Assembly (NCBI GenBank): GCA_000727475.1
Contig: KL647304.1
Coordinates: 2,260,183 to 2,324,182, forward strand
From: Sarcocystis neurona
Taxonomy: Eukaryota; Apicomplexa; Conoidasida; Eucoccidiorida; Sarcocystidae
Direction of reading: 5' to 3'
Length of the DNA: 64,000 bases
Notes under the pieces: generated by a model
Databases searched by the model: none
What the model was told of the DNA's origin: nothing
What the model saw: only the letters and a program-made list of their open reading frames with translations
Shown: positions 52,130 to 60,452 of the stretch, one piece after another
Position numbering within the stretch: position 1 is the first letter of the stretch
Layout of the letters: every line of letters begins with the position of its first letter
Translations under genes and position numbers: made by a program

Positions 52130-53537
52130 GTGACAGCAGCAGCAGCATAACAGCGGCAGCAGCAGCAGTGACAGCAGCAGCAGCGGCAGTGACAGCAGCA
52201 GCAGCAGTGACCGCAGCAGCAGCAACAGCGCCATTCCTATAGCAGTGAGAACCTGTATTCCTAAAAGGAGCAAAACAGCCACATGAAACAGCAAAGCCGA
52301 AGGCACGCAGAGTCCTGGTATAGCTGTTTATCTATATAAATATATACATATATATATATATATGTTCTTGTCCATCCATACATGTATGTATACGTGTGTG
52401 TAGTACGTAGTTAGTTATGTGTTCTGCCCATTGCATATACGTATGTCCATTTCTGTTCCCTTATACATAAACACATACATCTCTACGCGCTGGCGTATCT
52501 ATTGATACGTATAAATAGAGAGAGAAACACACAGGAAGAAAAATACGTACATACCCATGCACATACACATATATATATATATATATATATTTGTATGTAT
52601 GCGCATAGGGTGACGCATACGTACATAGCAACCTGTTCAAACAACGGGACGTATACATATATATATATTGTGTGTGTATGAACAGATGTTTACGTAGGTA
52701 TATCGTAGGCGCGATTCGATGAGAAATATATATTCAGATATAATTGTCTACATAGAAGCACACATGTGCTGGCATCTGTCTGTATCTACATGCGTTTATA
52801 TATCGAGAGGAAGAGAGACTCATATATATGTGAATACATGTATATACATATCTGCAGATAAGCACACACTTACTGATAGCTGTCTATATATACGTATGCA
52901 TACATGTGTGTGGAGGGAGAAAGTCACACATATACATATATATGTGTATGTGTATCTACAAAAAAGCTCCTATTCGGCGAGAGCTGTGTATGCATCAGTA
53001 TACACATAGGTGTGTGGAGAGAGTGATATATATGTGTGTGAATGCAGACGCGCTGGGGTGTCTGTACACTCGACAAGTATGTCGCTCCCGAGAAAAGCGT
53101 CGCACTTCCGCGGGGGAGGAAATGTGCGAAAGAGAGAGGGGAAGCCGCAGGAGAAGAAGAGGCGGATTTTCGTGAAGCAGCAGCGCTGCTGTAGGAATTA
53201 CCTCGACAATAACGTCGGTGTAGTGGACCTCGGGAACTTCTACAAATCTTTCGACTTGCTGAACGATGGGTTTATCGATGAAAGTGATTTTTTCCTCGAT
53301 TCGAGCGGCAGGGACGACCGTGTCGACCCGCTTTATCAGCGGAACTTCAACTTGTTTTTCGACGATCTTCACCGGTCGCAGCAGGGGGACGATCACCTCG
53401 TGCTGCAGACGAATCAAACGATCTCTGGCCTTCTTCGCTTTCGAACAGATGTAGCAAGAGCGAAGCGCAGAAGAAGCCTCTACGCGTGGTGGCCGAGAAT
53501 AAAACAGCGACAAAGGCACACGTGTATGTGTTTGCAT
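43858..53537 (-). CDS. Alveolin (inner membrane complex / IMC1-like protein), five exons
   Basis: Alveolins are filament-forming proteins of the subpellicular network under the parasite's inner membrane complex, needed for cell shape. Exons in transcript order: 53537-53202, 51910-51713, 48933-48853, 45378-45266 and 44257-43858. The first three junctions are phase 0. The last joins GT to A, giving GTA. The total is 376 codons including the stop. Valine/proline-rich repeats fill the protein: EKQVEVPLIKRVD, PKEKIVENVIFVP, KLIPKYVEVPVVK, PREVLRVVPKYVV, EKVIPQIKDVEIPYPVP and VEKYRDRPVAVP. A basic KAKKARDRL stretch with two cysteines (CYIC) precedes the repeats. Donors include GTAATT, GTGGGG, GTGAGT and GTAAGT, and all acceptors end AG. 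The start (ATG 53537) is the first in-frame ATG, but an acceptor ending at 53480 (CCACGCGTAG) could instead join an upstream exon. A donor GTAGGT at 43997 could shorten the last exon. The introns hold no competing exon of this frame. Confidence 0.9.
44258..45265 (-). other. Alveolin intron 4, CAG half facing CTG half
   Basis: On the + strand the part at 44,265-44,740 is CAG/GCA-rich and the part at 44,780-45,240 is CTG/TGCT-rich, so the intron transcript contains long self-complementary arms. Frames across it on both strands are Ser/Ala/Gln or Leu/Cys readings of the repeat. The donor is GTAAGT and the acceptor GGGCGACAG on the - strand. Confidence 0.8.
45379..48852 (-). other. Alveolin intron 3, 3.5 kb, TA and purine/pyrimidine repeats
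   Basis: TA/TATATG tracts at 45,390-46,250 and 46,470-46,820. Pyrimidine-rich + strand at 47,230-47,470. The 36-bp triplicate at 47,591. GAGACAGAG purine run at 48,090-48,340. CGTCTC run at 48,350-48,450. CTG run near 48,740. Bounded by GTGAGT and TTTCTCCGCAG. Confidence 0.7.
47591..47697 (+). repeat. 36-bp tandem triplicate containing CTG
   Basis: Three nearly identical copies start at 47591, 47627 and 47663: ACGCCCTCGTCAGTG followed by (CTG)4 and CGTGTGGCG. The third copy ends GTGCC instead of GTGGC. The length is a multiple of three but it lies within an intron. Confidence 0.95.
48934..51712 (-). other. Alveolin intron 2, 2.8 kb
   Basis: Holds a pyrimidine-rich + strand stretch (49,020-49,200) and long TATATG/TACGTA microsatellite (49,540-50,350 and 50,680-51,400). 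A TGCATGCA octamer is at 49,492-49,499. A short conserved-looking stretch at about 50,400-50,460 was considered as an extra exon and rejected, because exons 2 and 3 already join in phase. Confidence 0.65.
49540..50350. repeat. TATATG/TACGTA microsatellite block
   Basis: About 800 bp of ATATATG, TACGTAT and ACACATA words inside alveolin intron 2. Frames through it on both strands are Tyr/Ile/His-rich and carry no domain. Confidence 0.85.
51911..53201 (-). other. Alveolin intron 1 with CAG/CAGCATAACAG minisatellite
   Basis: The 3' part, next to the acceptor GTGGACGGCAG, is a + strand CAG-rich repeat (about 51,940-52,240) with recurrent CATAACAGC and GTGACAGC words. The rest is TATATG microsatellite (52,330-53,040). 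A GGTGTCTGTACACT palindrome lies at 53057-53070. Confidence 0.75.
51935..52240 (+). repeat. CAGCAGCAGCATAACAG / CAGCAGTGACAG minisatellite
   Basis: Three clean 17-bp copies of CAGCAGCAGCATAACAG open the array, then variants with GCGGCAGCAGCAGCAG and GTGACAG. On the - strand, which is the transcript sense, it reads CTGCTGCTG. Confidence 0.9.
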
Positions 53538-53637
53538 GTACGAGGGCAGAGGTGGAGATTCAGGAGCGCCCGCGAAGTAGAAGAAGAAGACAGGAGGCAG
53601 CACACACCCCACACGTGTAGATAGACAGATGTTAAAA

Positions 53638-53774
53638 TGCATGCAGAGTAGAACAAATGCAGTCCAGAAGAAGAGACGAGACGCTCGTATCTAGACTTTT
53701 TGGGGGATGTTTGTAGGTATCTCTAGGTAAACGCGCACACACACACAGACACGTATGAAGAAACGTTGCATGCA
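53638..53774. promoter_or_regulatory. Two TGCATGCA octamers upstream of the alveolin start
   Basis: The octamers are at 53638-53645 and 53767-53774, about 100 and 230 bp upstream of the proposed - strand ATG at 53537. TGCATGCA is an established binding word for certain apicomplexan AP2 DNA-binding domains. Other copies in the window lie in introns (945, 6799, 6942, 49492) and in a coding region (28217), so position rather than presence is the argument. Confidence 0.4.
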
Positions 53775-54963
53775 GGCAGAGACGTGTATACCTGTCAAAA
53801 TTGAGGGCAGCTTTGTGTTGAAGGCAGGGAGAAGGCAAATATGCATATATACATATATGTGTGGGGATGTATGCGTGGAAGTGTGTGTCGTAGGGAAAGT
53901 GGGTGACGAAGAAGAAACGCCTGCATATCAATTCAGGGGAGAGTGAAGAGAGACACAGAGACGAGACACAAGAAAATACATTTATACATATTTATATATG
54001 TAGAGGGAGACTGCGCAGAGAGGCTGAGCGTGTAGAAGAAGAGAGACACAGAGACGAGACAGAAGAAGTGCATACGTATTGCTACATGCATATGTGTGTT
54101 GTCGCATGCCTCCGCCGAGACTGACCGTATACTATATATATATATATGTATTCTGACGGACGCCTCCGCATGCATATGTACACAGCGTGTGTAACGTAGA
54201 GATACAGATACAAGTGTATATAAATAGATAAATATATAAATATATATACAGACACACATAAGGATAGGCGCTGTTCCATCTGCGCGTCTGTAAGTAGATA
54301 TGTACTTGTAATATATGTGTGGAGTCGGGCGCTTCCACCTTTATAAGACACAGCTTGTAGGTAGAAAAGAACCCGCCGGCAAAGACAAGCTTCCACAGCT
54401 TTACTCGACGTCTCCGTCTCTCTCTGTCTTTCTTTGAGTATACACCCGGCGCCAGGGGAAGAAGAAAAGCAGACTGTCTGCAATTGAGAGTAAGCTTCCC
54501 TTCAAGAGTGCCCTGCTGCAGCATTCACCGAGATTCGACGTGCTCCTGAAACCTTTTTTTCTGCTGCGGCTATACCAAGAGACGAAACAGCGGCAGCAGG
54601 ATCAGCGGAGCGGGAGCTGCTACGACGCAACAGGGGGAGCAGCAACAGCAGCAGCAGCGCTCCGCCGCAGAGATGGGTGGGCTGCAGCAGCAGCAGCACA
54701 TTTCGGCAGGAGCAGATACACGTGACACGAGCAGAAACGTAAACTGGCCATTACCAGAGAGAGGCAAGAGTCTCGCATGCAGGGATGAGGGCTGTGGGCC
54801 CGCGTGTGTCCACACGAGCAGCAACTAGAAGAGGCGCATGCAGAAGTCTACATGATAGAGGCCGTCAGGGAACAGGCGTATGTCTTGCAAAAAACTCAAT
54901 ACATTTATATGTAAAATATATAACTACATTGTGCGGCACGTGTGTGCGTCTGTCTTTATACGC

Positions 54964-54996
<33 letters not shown>

Positions 54997-55660
54997 TGCA
55001 TGCGAGCATGTAATCACGTAGATACGTGTCCCTGTGCGTGTGTGGAGATGGATACAAGAGAGCTTCCGCAGGACAGTCGTTCCTCAGAACCCTCAGCAAG
55101 CAGCTTTTCTCTGCTGAGTATCACCTTCCCAGAGGAAGAAGCAGCCCATATAGCAGCAGCAGCAGCAATTCTCCCCGTCCTGCCCGAAGACGCTCGAGGC
55201 ACACGCGGAGGCAGCACAGGGAGGGGAAGAGAAGGAGACGAATGAGAGAAGCCAGCTTTTAGCAGCAGCAGCAGTAATTTGTCAGTATTTTCTCCAAGGA
55301 GAAACGCCAGTAGGCAAGAAGGACTTCCCTAGACGAAGCAACAAAACAGGGGCAGAAGTTTCTGCAAGTGGACAGGTGACTGCAGAGCCTTTCTGCCAAG
55401 TAAAAATTAGAGAGAGAGAGCGTAAGAAGAAAACAAAAGTTGCCCTTGGCCGCGGACAGGGTCTTCTTGTTCTCGTGTCTCTACAGCAGCCGGAAAGTAG
55501 TGCTCTGCCTCGTCCTGGATCAGTCCTGCTATCTATGAGACTAGAAATAGTCCTACGTGTGACTTATCCGCGAAGAAAAAGGTTTCTACTACGTAGCCGG
55601 CCAGTTCACCCAGAATTTTTAGCTGGGAGTAAGAAGTGTCTTCTGTTCTAGGAAGAAGTA
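53775..55660. other. Gap between alveolin gene and next coding-like block
   Basis: GAGACACAGAGACGAGAC purine words (53,940-54,070), TATA-type microsatellite (54,130-54,330), a small CAG patch (54,580-54,710) and TA repeats (54,890-55,000). A short - strand piece near 54,540 (between TTTCAG and GGTGAATG) could be an exon, but its frame is uncertain. Nothing else is seen. Confidence 0.45.
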
Positions 55661-55665
55661 AATCT

Positions 55666-57187
55666 TCATGAAGTCCCTTTCTTCCTCAGCCCTTGTTCTT
55701 CTCCGTGAGGACGGGTCTGTCTGTCGTTTTGTTTTCTCTTGGCTTCTGCACACGGGAAGTTCTTCTTCTCCACTTGAAGAGAGATTGTGTCTATTGCTTC
55801 GATGCAGACATCTATAATAGACAGTAAAACTTCGGGAAAATTGGCCACAGCCAATTCGTCGAGGAGAAGTTTCTTCTTATCTGGGAAACTGCAGCAGCCA
55901 CAGCAGCAGCAGTCTCGTCGTATCATTGGGCAAGAGCCGCAGCAGCAAGCGAAGGAGAGGACAGCGTCACTAGAGATGGACGTAGGACAACATATTCGAC
56001 GGAGAGGGACGTTTACTTCAGCGCTGATGTAATTTCTTCTTCTCGCTCTCTCTCTCTTTCTGTTGACTTGTAGAAGAGCAGCAACCTCTCTTTAGCTTAC
56101 TTTTTCGTATCCTTCGTTGCGCAGCAGCTGGTTTTCTACAACTCCCGACTGCCCAGTAGCAGCCACCGGGGCTCCCAGTCCTCTGCGTGGGGACCAGCTG
56201 CTGGCCTGTCTATGGTGGAAAGAAGGTGGGGTGCTGCTGCCGCTGCTGTTGCACGGGGGACTGCTGCAGCTAAACGGACTCATGCTGCTGGCGGTGGTCA
56301 TGCGGGAAGTCGTCCCCGATAGGCAGGGGCTGCAGGAAAAAGCGGCAGGAGCTGCAGGGGTCGGGGGAGGAAAACGGCAAGAGGAGCAGGTAGGAGACGC
56401 AGGAGGGGCGTGCAGGGAAGGAGGCATCTTCGACGAAAACGAAGTGGACGGAAGAAAAGACCAGGGACCGGCGGGAGAAGAAGATGCAAAGGACGTCGCA
56501 GAAGAAGAATAAGGAAGGGGTGAAACGGCGGGAAAAAGAGAAGACGCGGAAAACGCGGAAGAAAAGGACGACGGAGCGGGGACGGCAGGAAGTAGTGGAA
56601 CGGTTCGCACAGGCGGAGGTGGATCTGTTGGGCCTGGTCCACACACGCACACACACGTACGGGCCAGCATCTCTTGACTTCCTTCTTTCTTTCCCGGGAG
56701 AAGAAAAAGCGGCTTCTTTGAGAGCAGGTGCACGGTTGAGCTGTGGGGTAGTCGATTCCTTCTTTTTTGCTGTCGCAGGCAGGCAAAAAAGGTTGCCGAG
56801 CAGTCCGATGTTGCTGTTGCCGAGCAGGGACAGAGCGACTGCTGCTGGCGAAAAAGACGAAATTGCGAGGGATGCACCGAGTGGGGGGAGGGACAGGAAG
56901 TACGCAGAAATGAACAAGCAGTCGGGATGAGTAAGCGTCTGTTTTCTTTGCAGCAGGAGGCGCACGAAAGAGAGAAGAGCAGAAACTGCAGCAGCACGAG
57001 GCGCAGCGGCGGCCCGCGAAGACTGCGACGCGGAGCAGCAGCAGCAGGAGGCGAGGGGCAGCAAGGACAGAAGCGTATACGGGTGGGACGGGAAAAAGGA
57101 AGGGCAGAAAAGGAGCGTGGGAGTGAGGGACTGTCCAGCAGCAAAATGAAGAACAGCCGAGGCCGCCGCGGTGTACAGACACCCCAA
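55666..57187 (-). CDS. Coding-like block, gene model unresolved
   Basis: Three - strand stretches read like protein. About 57,130-56,690 holds a Leu/Ala-rich part (AVALSLLGNSNIGLLGN) and then basic KKKESTTPQLNRAPAL. About 56,640-56,101 is Pro/Ser-rich and ends NQLLRNEGYEK at a donor (AAA then GTAAGC). 55,889-55,666 follows a strong acceptor (GTGGCTGCTGCAG) and reads KKKLLLDELAVANFPEVLL, then a basic tail ending GLRKKGTS before TGA. The last two do not join in phase through the best acceptor; they need a weaker AAG acceptor a few bases on. The join between the first two is also unsolved. No family is recognised. It may be one secreted or membrane protein, or an upstream part of the alveolin locus. 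Confidence 0.35.
57170..57183. other. GGTGTACAGACACC palindrome-family site
   Basis: An isolated member of the GTGTAC-type imperfect palindrome family that forms the array at 31199. Others lie at 2173, 3447, 9781, 9843, 25169 and 53057. Confidence 0.7.
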
Positions 57188-57486
57188 GCGTGAGAGGGTT
57201 CAGAGAGACGACGGTGTGTGGGCAGGCGAAGAAGCGTGTCCACGTGTGACATACGTGCAGAAAGCACGGAGCCTCATGCCTTCTACGTAGGCAAAGTGAT
57301 CTGGCGAACAAGAAACGGAAAACAAATGTCTGCGGAGGAGAAGACTCTGCAAAAAAGATGCGTGCATGTGTGCGTCTTATCGGCGCGTCCAGGCCGTCGC
57401 TGGTGACTACCCAAGCAGGCGCACATGCACGTCTTTCCTTTATACCTGTGGAGAAGTTTATGTATTTGTGGACGTAAGGCGGCGCA

Positions 57487-57854
57487 GCAGCCCCCTGCGT
57501 GGCGACGCACAGCGCGTCCGAAATTCTGCTGCGGCGGCCTAGCGCGCATGCGTCGCACGTGCATATCCCAGACACACACAAAAGCAAAGGAGAGAGGCGG
57601 GTGGCACAGGGTAGTAGCGGTGCGGAGAGAGCAGCTACGAATTTCGATCTGCAGACAGGAGAAGCTGCCGACTGTCCTGCTAAACGGCACGGGAGTTCTG
57701 CACGAGTGATAGGCAGGAGGACACATGTCTCGGGATGGGGCAGCTCGCAGTCTTCTCCTTTCGTCGAAGGGGGCTGCGACAGTTTTGCCGCATGCGCGCT
57801 AGGCCGCCGCAGCAGAATTTCGGACGCGCTGTGCGTCGCCACGCAGGGGGCTGC
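57487..57854. repeat. Perfect 66-bp inverted repeat, 236-bp loop
   Basis: The left arm at 57487-57552 and right arm at 57789-57854 are exact reverse complements over all 66 bases, and identity stops abruptly at both ends. Each arm contains CGCATGCGCGC at the loop-facing end, then GGCCGCCGCAGCAG. The arms are GC-rich and the loop is ordinary sequence. No flanking target duplication or open frame for a transposase was noticed. Confidence 0.97.
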
Positions 57855-58490
57855 CTATCTCGTTAACTGCAGTGCGGTCGCTTGAGGAAGAGGGCGAGCA
57901 GTCGCTCCTGCAACAGCACTTCCACAGATGCGTCTCACCGCCGGCCTGCAGCTTGCGAGCTGCAGCAGGTGTGGCCAGATGCAGCAGCAGTTCTCGAACC
58001 CCGCTACTACTAGTTGAGGGACGGCGACACACGTCTGTTGCGCGCCGTTGCGCATCTGATATGACGGCCCGCTCCTGCAACAACTGCGTCTCTGCATGTG
58101 GGGTTATAAGGCAGCAGCAGCAGGAAGAGCCTTTTCTGTCTATCTGGAGTCCTGCCACCTGAGTCGTCCTCCTGCAGGGTGCAGCCAAATTCCTCTGCTA
58201 CACGCCCATGGATTCGGGTTCAGCAGCAGCGACAACAGCCTGGGGACGTGCTACAACCAATCTGGCCAGTATTCTCGAGTAAAAAATGGCTACTTGATTC
58301 ATTCTATCTTTTCTAAGCCAGTGACGCTCTTGCTGGGAGTGACCAGAAAGGGCAGTTCCTGCACGTGTGTTCACCTCGTGGCCGCGGGTCGATGCAGCCT
58401 TCGCGACAGCAGCAACAGCAGCAGCAGGTTTGTGTGGCTGCGATCTGCACAGGCCGCATCCGCACACACTTCCCACGTAACAGCAACGCA
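57855..58490. other. Gap without a supported gene
   Basis: Unique sequence with scattered GCAGCAGCA words. The - strand stays open from 58,560 to 58,313 in one frame and to 58,198 in another. Either could be an extension of the poly-Gln gene upstream if a different splice phase is used. Confidence 0.4.
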
Positions 58491-59860
58491 TCAGTCTCTC
58501 GAGCTTGCCGGTTGAAACAGCAGACTTTTTGCTGCAGAAGACGAAAGATGAGCCACAGCACACAAAAAAGACAGCCAGGCTAGCAGCAGCAGCCCTCTGC
58601 GATGCCAGCAAGAGCAGCAGCATAGCTATTATGTCGAAGGACCGCTCAGAGTCAAGCAGCAACCGCAGCAGCGCACTTTTTAACAAGAGCAACACATGCA
58701 AGAAACAGCAGCAGCGGCAACACGTTTTTTTCCAACAGGCGAGCCCCACTTGCAAAACGCAGAAGCAGCGTACGTTATTGCTGCCGCCTTTACACCTCGT
58801 TGCAGCGATTCTCACCTACGAGAGATTCAAGTCCTCCGTAGATGTGGACAGCAAGTGGAGGATGCTGCGGCGCATGCAGGCTGCTCGATAAGGGAGGGAG
58901 CGGTGCTGTTGCGGCGTGCAGCAGCAGCTGCCGCTGCTCCTTCGCCTGTCCCTCTGCGCGGCAACACGAACTCGCAGAGTCCGTAGAAGGTTCCCACCAA
59001 AACGTTGTGAAAGGGCGTTGCTGCTGCTGTTGAAGTTGCTGCTGCTGCTGCAGTTGCTGCTGTTGCTGCTGAAGTTGCTGCTGCTGCTGAAGTTGCTGCT
59101 GCTGCTGGAGTTGCTGCTGTTGCTGCTGAAGTTGCTGCTGCTGCTGAAGTTGCTGCTGCTGCTGAAGTTGCTGCTGGAGCATTTGGTGCTTCTCCTGCGG
59201 TGGTGCTGCTGCTGTTGTCCTTGCGGGCGGAGAGGGAAGAACTGTAGCGCTGCGCAAGTCGGTAAAAGAGAAGCGCCGAGGAGGGGTGACGGCGGTACCA
59301 GCAGTCAAAACGCGAGGACGAGGTATAAGCCCATTTGGCACGCATGGACTGGCGGTAGAAGGACTGCTGGACGCGCGGCTTCGACGCGCGAAGCCGCAGC
59401 AGCAGCTGCTTCCCGCTTTCGCTTCCTCTGGTCTGAGAACGTGAGCAGCAGCCGCCGGTGCACACGAAGGAGCAACAGAAGCAGCAGCTCCTTCCTCCGG
59501 GCAGCAGCAGTTTCGAAGAAAACAGCTGCCGTTGATACTGCGACTGCAAGCAGGGACTAGACAATCGTCTACTGCTGCTGCAGCTGCCACGTTTTTCTGA
59601 TCGACGACGTGCTTAGGCATGCCATTCCTGCTCCCATCGTCGCCCCTTGCTCCTGCTGCTGGAGGAGGATAGCAGCCGTGGACGTCCGAGTACTTTCCTT
59701 GAAAAGAAGCTGCTGCGGCTGCTTCGCCGTTGCAACAGAGCGATGCGAAGGAAGCGCCCTTGCTGTTGTCCCGCAGGCCTGCTGGCTGACTGCTGTTCGC
59801 TGTGTTGGACGCCGTGACGCTACTCGAGGAAGTGTCTCTGTTGCCGGACGTAGAAGTCAT
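58491..59860 (-). CDS. Low-complexity protein with Leu-spaced poly-Gln tract, function unknown
   Basis: The exon 59860-58816 begins at the only in-frame ATG (MTSTSGNRDTSS). It ends at a consensus donor (CGTAG then GTGAGA). A good acceptor (CGTCTTCTGCAG) at 58532 joins in phase to a short last exon, 58531-58491 (TGA), giving about 361 residues. An alternative donor GTAGGT four bases earlier would open a longer cysteine-rich second exon instead. The protein is rich in Ser, Ala, Pro and Cys. A tract reading MLQQQLQQQQQLQQQQQ and continuing has leucines at regular 6-6-7 intervals and is followed by RPFTTFWWEPSTDS. No domain is recognised. A long Leu-spaced Gln tract could be a coiled coil or simply an expanded CAG/CTT repeat. 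The tract is open in other frames too, so the flanking non-repetitive sequence is the main support. Confidence 0.6.
59012..59182 (-). repeat. Higher-order CAG repeat (57-bp unit) inside the poly-Gln gene
   Basis: On the + strand GTTGCTGCTGCTG / GTTGCTGCTGTTGCTGCTGAA blocks alternate in a 6-6-7 codon pattern, so a 57-bp unit is itself tandemly repeated. It encodes the Leu-spaced Gln tract. Confidence 0.85.
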
Positions 59861-60420
59861 GGAGTACCTGCGGCAGCTGCTACTTCTGAAGCATCTGCTG
59901 TGGCAGCAACTGCTGCTTCTCGTTGCCCGACGCTTTGTCTGTGCACCTGCTGATGCCGGTGTCGCTTCCACAATAAACGTGCCGAGACACCGCAGCGGCC
60001 TGTGCGTTGCTGCTGCTGCTGCTGAGAAAGGGAGACTGGGAAGAGGAACAGCCGCAGCGGAGCCGGGCTCCTGTAAAGGTACAAAAGCAGCCGGTGCAAC
60101 ACAGAGACACGAGATGGGATGCAGGAAAGTAAAGGAACAAGGAGGTGAAGCGTGAGTATAATATCTGGAGGAGAAAACAAAGACGACGCGGATAAAGGGA
60201 AAAACCACTCGTGAACAGGAGAAGAAGAGGCACAAGTGCAGAATGGACAACAAGGGAAGAACGCGTCGAGAGAAGGAACAGGAGTAATAGGCATAGCAGT
60301 AAAAGGCGTGAAAAAGGTGAAGCGGTGAGAAGAGGGGGACGGGGAGGGAGGGAAGAACAAAAGAAGACAGTCGGGGAAGAACGGGAGTGGAAGGGGATAT
60401 AAAAGGGCTGAAGTATATAC

Positions 60421-60452
<32 letters not shown>

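Noticed and set aside
57980..58010. Possible tRNA B-box on the - strand (GGTTCGAGAAC)
   Set aside because: No matching A-box or cloverleaf could be drawn around it.
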